DNA from: Pseudopyrenochaeta lycopersici
Lineage: Eukaryota; Ascomycota; Dothideomycetes; Pleosporales; Pseudopyrenochaetaceae
Direction: 5' to 3'
Length of the DNA: 64,000 bases
NCBI GenBank assembly: GCA_003313425.1
Contig: NHZP01000041.1
Location: forward strand, 248,001-312,000
Position 1 is the first letter of the stretch. Every line of letters starts with the position of its first letter. Positions 32,443 to 43,294 of this stretch are shown piece by piece. A program made the translations under genes and the position numbers. The notes beneath the pieces were generated by a model that saw nothing but the letters and a program-made list of their open reading frames with translations, searched no databases and was not told where the DNA came from.

Positions 32443-33588
32443 ATGCTGACTCGAATTGCTCCACTCGCGTTGGCGTTCGCCATACTTTCGAACTCTGTGG
32501 CGCATTTGATGCTTGAAAATCCCATACCATTCGGCAAACCTACGCTGAACAACTCTCCTTTGGACGGTGCTGGGTTGGACTTCCCCTGCAAACTGCGAGA
32601 AGGCGTGTACGATCTGACTCAAATGAACAACTGGACAGCTGGTGAGGCGCAAACCATCCGCTTTCTAGGGTCTGCGGTCCACGGTGGAGGGTCTTGCCAG
32701 TTCTCTGTGACAAAGGATCTGCACCCTACAAAAGCCAGCCGGTGGAAGGTAGTTCATAGTGTGATCGGGGGGTGTCCCGCAAGTGTGGGCGGTAATCTTC
32801 CTGGAGGTCCCACCAGCCACGGGGCGGCCACATTCGACGTCGTGATGCCGAAAGGCATGCCGAGTGGTAGATATACGTTTGCTTGGACCTGGTTCAACAG
32901 ACAAGGAAACCGTGAGATGTACATGAACTGCGCCCCAATTTCCGTCAGCGGCGGTGGCAACGACACTGCCGTCTTCGAGTCTTTGCCCAACATGTTTGTC
33001 GCCAATTTGCCGAGCACAGCTTGCTCTACCCTAGAAGACTTCGATCTTGCATTCCCCGAACCGGGAGACTCAGTAGTCACTGGCAGCCAGGCCAAGATCG
33101 CCACGACGCTTGTTGGATCTGGGTGTGCTTCTATGACTACACTAGGTGCCGGTTCTGGAGCTACCCACTCTGTTAAGGGCTCTGCACATAGCTTGCCCAA
33201 CCGAAGCGGCGTGAAGACGACTTTGTATCCGCAGACAGCGACGTCTGGAATGTCAACAGGGGCCCAGTTCATGATAGATGCCGAGGAAGTCTTCTTGTTC
33301 GGAAAGACGTCCACTATCGAGTCTCAGATCCTTGTCGCCCAGGCCACATCGATGTTGGCACCTGAGATGGCAATGCCGACCTCGACTCTACCAGTAGCTA
33401 CTTCTGGTCCTTGCATTCCTTGCGACCCCAAGGATGACATTGTCTGCATCGATCAAAGCCATTATGGGCTCTGTAATCTAGGCTGTGCACTCTCTCAACC
33501 TCTGGCTTCTGGGACTGTTTGCTTGGACGGACGAATTTTCAGACGTGGTGCGCGACTGCTACCTCATCATGGCTCGCCAGCCGAGTAG
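32443..33588 (+). CDS. secreted lytic polysaccharide monooxygenase-like protein (AA11-like)
   Basis: Starting from ATG 32443 gives signal peptide MLTRIAPLALAFAILSNSVA followed by His as the first mature residue (HLMLENPIPFG), the copper-binding N-terminal His expected of LPMOs. ATG 32395 is in frame but would bury the signal. The second His of the histidine brace is in GSAVHGGGSCQ. GGCPASVGGN, TFAWTWFNRQGNREMYMNCA and a Ser/Thr-rich linker follow. A Cys-rich C-terminal module (CIPCDPKDD, HYGLCNLGCALSQ, GTVCLDGRI) may bind chitin. The pattern fits AA11, whose members oxidise chitin, but the family is assigned from memory. The ORF is intronless, 381 aa. Confidence 0.8.
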   Translation: MLTRIAPLALAFAILSNSVAHLMLENPIPFGKPTLNNSPLDGAGLDFPCKLREGVYDLTQMNNWTAGEAQTIRFLGSAVHGGGSCQFSVTKDLHPTKASRWKVVHSVIGGCPASVGGNLPGGPTSHGAATFDVVMPKGMPSGRYTFAWTWFNRQGNREMYMNCAPISVSGGGNDTAVFESLPNMFVANLPSTACSTLEDFDLAFPEPGDSVVTGSQAKIATTLVGSGCASMTTLGAGSGATHSVKGSAHSLPNRSGVKTTLYPQTATSGMSTGAQFMIDAEEVFLFGKTSTIESQILVAQATSMLAPEMAMPTSTLPVATSGPCIPCDPKDDIVCIDQSHYGLCNLGCALSQPLASGTVCLDGRIFRRGARLLPHHGSPAE

Positions 33589-36500
33589 CAAGTCCAATAG
33601 GTCTTCGCACTTTCACGCTCCTTCTCAAGTAGAGCTTCTTGGATCCTGCTGCTGGAAGCATTGTGAGCTTGAGCCTATGCTAGCTTCTATAGCTATAGCT
33701 AAATTTGCTATCCTTGTGTTGTCGCAAGCAGGAGCACAAAGAAAGGCTTCCACATGGCGGAGTCTATCTAGCTCATAATCTTGTCAGCGATGACAAGGCT
33801 CTCCTCCTGAATTCAGACTTTTGATGGATAACGTGCTAGCTTGCTGAAGTTTGAGAGATAATCGCGTCTTGGCTGACTCTAGTACCCATGCCCGCCCACT
33901 CTCGTAGCTTAAACAGGTTGGGCTAACGTTGGTGCAGTTCTTCCGGTTCTGGTATCACATTGTTCTCTAGTAAGTTAGCAAGTATTTCAAGCTGGCGGCT
34001 CGCCCGACCCCGTGTTCATTATCATGTGAGGGAAATGGATAAATTATATTGGTATATTTTTCCCCATCAATTTTGCTGCAAGTTGCTATCATCAGCCAAG
34101 GCCGTGTCAGGTCAGCAGTATGGCGGACAATAACAAGGTATCGTGTTATCGAGCAGTAGAAACTACATCGGCCGCGTGGAGATGAATGAGCATTTGGCCC
34201 TTGCTCATGTCGGCCGACCAGCTGTAGATCCCATATCGCTGGCTGAACGCAAATCCCTCTTGATGATACGTCCGAGCACATATATGCATTTCAGCAGACG
34301 GGTGACCCGTCTCAGACGCCTGGCGGACTTGAAACTCGTAGACTCAGCATCGAGGGATGGGGCAGGCCCAAGGAGAGGTGGCTTCCTATCCTGGTGGTAC
34401 TGCAAAACCGGAGGTGAGGAGGGAGAACATTCGTCTTCCGCTTCGTCAATAACAATTTGGGGCACAGTGCCGGGTTCGAGCTCGATTGCCATCTTGGAAA
34501 AAGTCGCCGGATCGGCCTCTAGGATTGGGGTCGATTCCGTCAGGGATTTTCCTTATGTTTTTGTCTTTCGAGGGTATTGTAGCATACGAGACTGGTTGTG
34601 GTAGGATCTCAAGCAACGCGCCGACCAACGCACAACAACAGACTAAACTGAAAACTTATACATACAAAGTTGAGGAACGAATCGCTGATTCGCGTGAACA
34701 CGACTGCTACGAGAATGCATTATGCTTTCACCCAGCATTACTTGGGGTAGTGCCGAAATTCACTCTAGGGCGCCAGTGAATGTAGCTTCCCGCTGAGCAG
34801 GGCCCGCCCTAATGCTTGAAGCGCTCAGAACGCTTACACACGGCTGACGCACATGATCATGCTTCCTTTCTGTCTCCCAACAGCGTAATCAAAGGCTCTT
34901 TTCAGGGTGACCTGTGTGATAGACCTAGAAAGAATAGAATCGATACTATATGAAGGTCGAATGGGTAGATCGACACGACACCGATGTTGAATCGTCAATG
35001 TTTTGAGGCAGGAGGCCGGAACATATATTTGCAAGTGGCGCGTCATGCTGCTCCTCTTACCACGAAACATTCCATCCTAGGGCAGTATTAGAGTAGGTAT
35101 TAAGATAAATTCTTAACTTAATGTTAATCCAAGTGCATGTGATTAGGCCAGCAAAGCAAAGTTGATATAACAATTAGCGGTGGTGATTTCTACGGTATCG
35201 CGGCTGACAGAAGCGCAGCGTGAATACAGCTAATACAGCGCCCCTACACAGTTTACGCGGAAATCTGTAAGTGCCAGTGAATAGGCTAGTGGATAAAATC
35301 TATGCGAGTAGTGCTGGCCCTGCTGGGACGGTTGAAGATTTGTCTGTAGAGGGGGAAATTTAGTAAAAAAGTGTACGCACGGATGAAAAGTAGCGACTTT
35401 ATAGCGCGACAGCAAGGTCTACAGAGATCATAACAGAGATCCAGTGTTACCAATGGGTAATCAGACTGGACTGGAATGATTGAAGGGACTTATTAAGGTA
35501 GCAGTCTAGGGCCTTGAGCAGAGCTACTCTAGTACGAGTTAGGATAGTTCATGTACGGCTTAACCAGTTATTATTATAACGAGTTGCCCAGGAATGGTTC
35601 GCTCGGAGCCTACGTTTGTAGTAAAACAGTATCCCTTACTACGGCTCCACTATTAAGCTCTTATATCCCTACAATAGTTATAAAAGGTCTTATCTAAGCC
35701 GAAGAGCTGTTACGATCCTGCCCTGCACCCTGCAGCGAACCATGGGCCAACCTGGTTCGGTCGCACTTAATAATAAACCCCCATGTTAAAGATCGCATTC
35801 GGTGTTCTTCGAATAGGTACTCTGCGGCCTCACAGAGTGCAATTCCAGGTGGAGAATACTGAAGTGCTTCCTCATATACCTAATTTCTATCGCATTTTCA
35901 AATACCTAATGCGCTCAGAACGCCGCAAATCGCAATGCCGTCATGTCATAGAAGCTGCTTTTGTTGACGAAATCTTGGCTTGGTGTATCCTTTCAATTTC
36001 AGCGAGCGATTCCAAAGGCAAGAATAGATCAGGTACGTACGGGCTTCTTTTGTAGACTCTGCACATCTTCACTGGCTGTTAGGACAATAGGATGATCGTG
36101 AAGCGAAGACTCACAGCCTGCGTGCACTTGAGATGGAGTACCTGGAGTGGAGAGGCTTTGATATGCCCTGAGGCTCTCCACGCGAGTGCAGCCCTACACA
36201 ACACCGTCTTTGCGCAAGTACGCGGCAGACGCCCTTGCGGATTGCGTGCTCGTGTATCGCTTGACGAACCGAGTGCAGTGTCCTTCGATGCCGATGCTGT
36301 TCTACATTAGTCTTCGTGGAGCGCATCTTGGGGCGATGGGTTCGCAGGCTTTACGCTTGACGCCTTGTCTTGGTCTTCTCAGGTTCGAAAATAGCGGCAT
36401 AACTGTATGCAGTCGCTTCTCCGTTCAGTCCCTTCAAAGAATCGAACGTTTGTATAGGCTTGCGTGTTTACTAGGGTTGGGCTCGTGCGCATTTATAAGT

Positions 36501-37639
36501 ATCTCGAGTAAGCCTTACGCGTCAGCGGATACCCTTTCTTTATTCCGCACATACGCCGGACTCAGCGGCAACGACTCCCTTCGCTATGTAAGCGCTGAGG
36601 AGTAGCCACTTTTTTCAGCGTTTGTCGATTGTCTGGTTGACAACTCTGCAAATAGCAGCTTCGTGAGACCAATAATATTAGCATTTCTGGCTGCTTACTT
36701 ATGTGATGCTTTGTGCGGAGAAGTTGCATCTTATCGATGACGTCGTGTTGTTCTCAACGGCGCGATCGGCCGGTCACCGTTGTCAATTCTACAAATCTGC
36801 CCTCCATTGTGGCCCTGCACTACGCATTCATTCAGTATGCATGCTGAGGAAGAGCTACTTAGCTAAGCGCGCGATTGGGCTACGCACAGAGGCGCGAGGG
36901 ACTATGGCGGCGGAGCATTCCTCCTATTCCTTACGGCGGTTAACAGCGTACACTGATTTTCACTGGCATACGGCAAAGATACATGTTTCTCGCTTTGAAA
37001 GCCCCCGGTCATGCTGATATGGGCTTTACCTAGTATATATCTAGTGCCAAGCAGCAAAGCCTATCGCCAAACCGATTCGCCAATGGAACCTTGGGCTACC
37101 ATAAAACCAATGAAGCAAAGTCATCTGCGAAGCAAGAAAACCGGAAACTGCAACTGCATCTCAGTGTATATACTTGCTCAAATTGCTCGTCGTGACAATG
37201 AGTGACGTTTATAGAATAATGCAGGACAGTGCAATCAAACTAGCAAAATACGGAAGTCACGTTCACTGTCAATATATTTTGCCATACAGTATATACCCAT
37301 GTCCCAAAGATTCTTAGAGAGCCAGGTGTTAACGCCTTGCACTAGTGAATAAACACATGCTAATTGTAAGTACGCTGCTCTCTACTTAGTATTCTTAGTC
37401 GAAGTGCTTACAGCAAAGACTAGGAATTCGGGTCTAAAACCTTGAGCTGTCAGCAATAAAATAAGCTGGGCTCGAAGGAGTGATTTTGATCTAAAAGATA
37501 GCCTATTCTGCCTGGTTTCTTTCCTGTCTTGGCTTGATTCTTACTTGGTTTGGTTAGCGCCAACACTCACAGAAGCAAATTTGATTTGGCTGCTGACTTC
37601 TCTGCTTAAACAAGTAAGCTAGTACATACAGCTCCTTGA
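33589..37639. other. 4-kb stretch without a confident gene
   Basis: Only weak candidates exist. 34492-34205 (minus, ATG start, 95 codons; MAIELEPGTVPQIVIDEAED) has a plausible acidic composition. 36186-36605 (plus) is open for 139 codons but looks non-protein-like. Around 35440-35730 there are two TGTTAC motifs in the same orientation. I do not see a gene, an RNA or a defined transposon here. Confidence 0.4.
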
Positions 37640-38118
37640 AAGATCGCGTCGTCCTTCGTCTTTCAGAGCGCTTCGCAACACTCATTATGCGCCTATACAA
37701 CCTCGTCCGTCATCGCCCCAGTGATTACCATAGTCCAAGCCGCATGTTACAAATTGACGACCGGCATGTATGGTCAGAACATGGATGGCGCAGACGCAGT
37801 GGTCGACAAGCTCTGTGACTATGACTTAGCTGGCTACTTCACCGAAGGCCAGACCAAATACCGTTGTTTTCAGCTGCCCAAGAACAAGGTCGAACTCTGG
37901 GTTGGTTGGAAGGGCCGTGGCGGCCTAACACTGAACAGTAAGGACTGCAAGATGCGTCTTAAGAACGAAATGAATGGGTGTGCTCTTGGTGGTGAAAATG
38001 TTGTAGCTGACTGGTACTTCCGGTAAGCACACTTGCCCCTTGTCACACTTAGCAGAACCTTCAGACGGTTTTCTAACCCTAACGTAATAGTGTCGATCCT
38101 AATTGGGGAGAATGCTAG
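37640..38118 (+). CDS. small secreted Cys-containing protein, start codon not found
   Basis: Frame 37640-38022 plus a second exon 38091-38118 (68-bp intron GTAAGC...AATAG, phase 2) gives a hydrophobic stretch SVIAPVITIVQAA followed by CYKLTTGMYGQ, CDYDLAGYFTEGQTKYRC, VELWVGWKG, CKMRLKNEMNGCALGG, DWYFR and the exon-2 end VDPNWGEC. Cys spacing and the terminal DPNxGxC motif resemble a family of small secreted fungal proteins I recall as hypothetical. No in-frame ATG precedes it: TGA lies at 37637-37639. Either a 5' exon is missed or the start is mutated and this is a pseudogene. It would act outside the cell, possibly as an effector. Confidence 0.55.
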
Positions 38119-40356
38119 ATAGAGAAGAGTTGACATCATGGCTAGAAGCAACGGTAGGGGTTCGTAGGCAATAGGTAGATGAGATCGAAGAATTAGATAT
38201 AGATGAATGTGAACTCCTCGTTCTTCTAGGTTATTTACTCTAATACAGTGAGCCTCATGCTTGGGCGGTAGCTAGACTAGGGCCTAAATATAGTTCCTTG
38301 TTACTTACTGAAATGCTTGTACATCTTCACTATTTCCTAGTGAGAGTTGATTGGAAATCCACCATTGTGGAAAAGCAACGTTGTGGAATACCAGTGCACA
38401 ACCCCACAATAAGCCGTAGAACAAGGATAAGAAAGGGCAACGAAAAATGAGCAGAAGAGTAAGCAATCCACCGTGGTGGGGGTCATGGCGTTGGGTTCCC
38501 AACTGTAGCGTTCGCTTTTGCTTGTGCTTGTTCTTTACCAGATTAGGACCAATCAATCATTCACTTCCTAAGACAATATTTATGAGCACTTCCATCTGCC
38601 AAACATGATCTCCATCATAATTACGTCCCAAATGCCCGGATGTCATGGATTTGTTCAAGAGCAATCCAAACCAATAACCCATCCAATTGCCAGTCGACGG
38701 GCAACCTGGTCATCCGAAGCGTTGAACGAGATGCTGCAGCCAGGGAACTGGTTCTCGAAGCCGAAAACCCAGGCCAGCGTCAACCAAAAAAGCTTTAAGC
38801 GACAATTCTTCCGCGCCAGACGTGAATCTTATCGATGCATGTGGACTACGTAAAGGCGTGCAGAGTGTTCATTGCTAGCCAGACATTACTTAACTTACAT
38901 CCTGTAAGCAGCTGTCAGTAGTCACACGCTGCCGTTCTGTTCTGGGTGCCAATGCTGACCCTAAGCAAATGTCCTCAACTGGATGACTTTGCCAGTCGAT
39001 CAAAATTCTGCGCATGTGCGCCCAGATCCCGGACTGGATGAGTGCAGATTCTTTCCAGCCTCTGCCCGTTGTTGCCTTCGAGACAACGTGAACAACTCGC
39101 AACGTTCATGGGAGAAAAGTTTCATCACGACTGACAACCTCGCTATCGCTGCGGATAGTAAAGGGAGAGTACCAATTCGCAAGAAAACAAGGAGAGAATC
39201 GGCCAGCTTCTCTTAGAGGATTAATTTCCTCTTCAGCGATAGATTTCAAGTTGAATTTGATTTTCAGGAATGATATTGACTTAGAAAACGATGCGTACAT
39301 GGTCACCTACAGGTCAGGAGAAGGGGAAGGAGTCCCAATACTGAATGCGGCGCAATACCGTCGTCGCGCCAAGCTCACAGGACATCTGACGCTCTTGTCA
39401 AAGCTTGGGGGGTGTAAGAGTTGTAATATTATCAAGGTGGGATCTAAGACTAAGTAGTGGCGCTAGTTAGTCATGTGCATCGGTCACATAACCACTGCGT
39501 TCATCGCCCATCTTGACAGCTCTCTCAGCTGATCAAAATGTGACCTCAATACATACATGCGGATCTAATGTTCGATGCTCAAGACGAGATCTTTCAAGCC
39601 TTAAATATCATACTCGGTCACATCCCAGAATTTGCAATCGATTAAGTTGCTCAAATGTGGAGACTTCGAAATATGAGATCTACGAGAAGTCGTTGGCGAT
39701 TTTGCTCCACAAAAGCCCAAGGGTGGACGAAAGCGTCAAGGCTTCGTTGCGTATCTCAGGGGTCCTTCCTCGTACTTGATGCAGCACACTTCTGAGCCAT
39801 TCATTCAACTTAAAGCGGTAAATATCGTTCATTCAAAGCGCTTCCCTTATGCTGCTGTAGGGGTATCACACGCCGATTCTTGTCATGGGGAATTTGAACG
39901 CAGTCGTGTTGGCCTACCCAATCTCTGGGTACACGCCAAGCAAATGCGTAAACACAGCTGATACAAGCCGGCCTCTGAGAATTGCGGGGTCACTTAATGA
40001 GTGTGGAAACGTACTTGTTCTGCTGGATAAGCAAAGGTGACTGATGAGCAATCATGACATGCAAGCTAGATGTCCTGAAAATTTGGCTCAATGCTTGGAG
40101 ACGTCATCATGATCTCTTCCCCATGACTGATCAGCTCTCCAACCCATTCGCGAGCTGTTGCAAAGTATTTTAGGCCGTCGCATCCTTGTGCATGTTCAAT
40201 TGCATGTTTCCAATCGCGGGAGCTCCGTCCAGTTCAAAGCTAGAGTCACGACAGGGCGCCAAACTGCCTGCTCAGAAACGCAAGTGAATCTCCTTCTCAT
40301 CAATAGAGATAGACACAGGTAAAGACCATCAGGTCTGGATGATACTACTGTCGTCA
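38119..40356. other. no confident gene
   Basis: Scattered ORFs under 90 codons on both strands show no recognisable motif. 40240-40356 is presumably the promoter of the LPMO-like gene that follows. Confidence 0.4.
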
Positions 40357-41399
40357 ATGTTGACCAAGAATCGATTTCGGGCATGCGTTGCGGAAGCAGT
40401 AGGCTTTCTTGCTTTGGCGGTTATGGCTGATGCGCACATGTAAGTACTCGTCCATAGAGCACTTTGATGGCAGCTACCCATCTTCCATGATAGTTGCAAC
40501 AGCAATCGAAGATTGTATTGACTGACAAAGACACTCCCAGGTCGCTCTGGTATCCCGGGCCTTTGGGTGGCGTCAAGGAAGCAAATGCATTTTCTACTCG
40601 GCCAGATCCACAACTAAACTTTCCCCTGGGATGTTGCGATATTGACGGCGGTCCTACGCTACTGGATCCAGGTCTCTGCCGCGGCCATCTCGATCTCTTC
40701 GATCAGGAAGAGCCACAGGTGGTTTGGACAGCTGGTCAGGAGGCTTACTTCCAGTTATCTGACTACACCTACTCCTCGTATGCACAGGGCTCCACCCATG
40801 ATGGTGGCAGCTGCCAAGTAGGATTTTCGGTAGATCGAGGGTTAACATGGAAAGCTGCAGCCTCGTTCTTCGGCAACTGCCCGCGTCGTGGAGGCGACGG
40901 GTCCCCAGAATTCCAGACCTTTGACTTTGGAGTTCCACTTGAGGTTCCAAAGGGAAACGCCTTATTTGTGTGGGTTTGGCTTAATCGGGAGCACGAGTCC
41001 TACGTGAATTGTGCCAAGGTTCGCATCGGCTCCGGACAGAACAACAAAACATCTACATTAAGACCGTTAAAGGCAAGCCAAACCCCAGTAACGCTTGATA
41101 GCTCAGAGGTCTCTCAAACACCGTTGCAGCCAAGGAAAAACTTTGGCACAAATGAGCAGCCTCTGCAAAGGCGTTTGAGCGACGTATGCAGATGGGATTC
41201 GGCACCGATAATGGAAACGAGTTATTTCACAGTTGACGCCAAGTGTATGCCGGGTGCTAAGCTTTCGAACCCCAGAAGCGACGACTTCGAGTATGGTTGG
41301 GACGTGTCCTGTGGGGTGATTCACGGGGATAATGCTTACACCATTCGGACGATCGAATGCGATGCTATCTACCGAGCAGACTCAGTGAGGCAAGTCTAG
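40357..41399 (+). CDS. second secreted LPMO-like protein (AA11-like), two exons
   Basis: Exon 1 is 40357-40439 and exon 2 is 40541-41399, with a 101-bp intron (GTAAGT...CCCAG, phase 2), total 313 aa. Exon 1 supplies the signal peptide (CVAEAVGFLALAVMADA) and the first mature residue His (codon 40435-40437). The Met codon is split by the intron, giving mature HMSLWYPGPLGG. The second copper His lies in STHDGGSCQ. Other conserved-looking parts are FPLGCCDIDGG, GLCRGHLDLFD, AYFQLSDYTYSS, GNCPRRGG and VWVWLNREHESYVNCA. The C-terminus has a Cys-containing module. Translating exon 2 alone would miss the histidine brace, so the splice model matters. It probably works outside the cell on chitin or a related glycan. 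Confidence 0.8.
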
Positions 41400-42456
41400 T
41401 ACATGTCGATACTGAGCACTGGCCCATTGCATGAAATCTTACATTCATTGGATTTGCTTATTGGTTGCCATATGTTCTAGCCAGAATAGTTCGAGGTACA
41501 AATTCCGACTGCCACGCTACCGCAAACAAACAGCGCTTCTTCCTTTGTAACTGGTCTTCATTTTCCTCCACGGTCAACTTGGAAACTTTCCTACAGCGCT
41601 TTGAGTGCAGCAAAGCCTTTCCAAACCTTTCCGTCTTTACAATGGCCTGGTCGCAGCACTTACATGTTATAGTAGTGGCTTGGTTCGCTGTCCAGATCGT
41701 CGAGTATAAAGCTGGCATTGTCTATCCGTCACATAGCCTCTGTTCCTCTGCTCCTCAGGTTCACTTTCGTACTCAGATTTGTCCTTATCTTCGGGTTCTT
41801 GAGGATTTGGGCGCAGGAGCCTGGAAAACTTCCAAAGTGTTACATCGCCCCTTTCCTGCTTAGCATGCCTCTAACAGACTTCAGCTTAAGCACCTATGGG
41901 TCTTCCACAAGTCCTCCGTCGCCGTGTAGCTAGGCGGGTACTCGACCTTGCTTTTGTGTTGGAGATGTAGATGTGGGTGATGAGCGTAAGCAGCAATTAT
42001 GATGTGACTGAGCATTGAGGACATAGTATCCCAATTGGGAGCATTCTCACTGCGCTAAGTCCGAGCTAAGCCTAGACAGGCGGCAGAAAGGGGTAGGTTA
42101 TGGTCTAAGACCGGAAGCAGTAATGCGAACAGGCTGTTCCTGCGCAAAATCTTGGGTCAAGCCCGTTACGTGTGATTCGCCTGGAGGTAGGTTTCGCGAC
42201 AAGGCCCAAACCCTGAAAATGTAACACAGAAAACGCTCATGGATCGAGTAATACCTCCGCCTTGTCTGCTTGCGTTGGGAAAGCTCGAACGGAAAGGCGA
42301 GAAAGGACGGGGTCCAGCCTCGTAGCCAATGAAATATTTCTGCAACCCCTTTACGGAAAAGCGTCTGTACTTTTATAGAATTATATAATAAACTCTTCTC
42401 GCTTGCCTACGTTTGCTTGTGAGGTTTTTTACTGTGGGTCCGTAGAAAGTCAATGT
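41400..42456. other. mostly noncoding; one weak minus-strand ORF
   Basis: 41718-41458 (minus, ATG start, 86 codons) contains CKCCDQAIVKTERFGKALLH with a later Cys, faintly zinc-finger-like. It is not enough to call a gene. Confidence 0.3.
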
Positions 42457-42717
42457 TTATAGTAATAGTTCCGCAGGCCTACAGATGAACCCACCCAGCG
42501 GCAAGCCTAGCTCTTCAATCACCTCTATCAGCTGCTTTGGGAGATTGATTGCACACGGTTCAACAGTGGGGAAGCGGTTGAATCGCTCGATAACCTGTCT
42601 ATGGAGTGTAATGGGTGTTAAATGCTGTTCCCATAGATGCTTGTCAAGATTAACAACAGCTGTGCAGTGCTGTTTGCATACAATACTCTTCAAAGAAGCA
42701 TAACTTATCGTGTTCAC
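42457..42717 (-). pseudogene. OrsD/DUF3505-type zinc-finger fragment
   Basis: An open frame of 86 codons without a proper ATG has a C2H2-like unit (VCKQHCTAVVNLDKHLWEQH) followed by FPTVEPCAINLPKQLIEVI and GLPLGGFIC. This order of finger, spacer and second Cys-containing block is typical of OrsD-type proteins (PF12013, DUF3505), which include the N-termini of fungal telomere-linked helicases. The rest of the protein is absent nearby, so it is a relic. It fits with the related pieces at 48.9 kb and 57.7 kb. Confidence 0.5.
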
Positions 42718-43294
42718 TTTCCAGGAAATTAGACAACCTTCTCAAGCATGGATGGCTTTACTGCGCAAGGGTTTTTCGCACAAATAAAGTGAGGAAATTA
42801 AAATTCGCCATAGAGAAGCGATTCATATGGCATGGCCGAGAACCTTTACCGTTCATTTCCCTCGTCTCACATCGGGAGCATGCCAAGAACTGAACCGGGG
42901 GCTATCGGCGTCGGCTGTACAAAGATGGGCGAATCTCAACACGCCCGAGGAGCAGTACTACTGTAAAGATGACGCAATTCACTGCTCCACCATCTCAACA
43001 TTATGCAGAGAAAATCGATGGTTGGCTGGTACAATGGACCGAGTATGAAGGGGGCGCATAAGATGATGCAAGACTAACATCCGAAGAGGGAAAGGAGCTC
43101 ATAGGCTTACACATGCGGAGGTGTTCGAAAACGCCGGGACGAGACCCTAGCCAGGCAAACATGGCTTAGGCGTCTTAAAAAGGCAGAGGTTTAGCTATAA
43201 TCTCTACCTGTCTCCTGCTAATATCACCACCATCCTCGCGGATTCGCATCTTGTTCTTGCTTGAAGCGTTGGTCTCGCGATCACTTACGTCAGT
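42718..43294. other. intergenic upstream of dynamin-like gene
   Basis: No gene was recognised. It presumably contains the promoter of the gene starting at 43295. Confidence 0.4.

Noticed and set aside
35438..35720. Possible solo LTR with TGTTAC ends
   Set aside because: The two TGTTAC motifs are in the same orientation, with no terminal CA or target duplication, and no retrotransposon domains nearby.
36186..36605. 139-codon plus-strand ORF
   Set aside because: No motif, odd composition, no splice context; it could be chance in GC-balanced DNA.
41465..41863. 132-codon plus-strand ORF
   Set aside because: It overlaps an equally weak minus-strand ORF and neither has supporting motifs.
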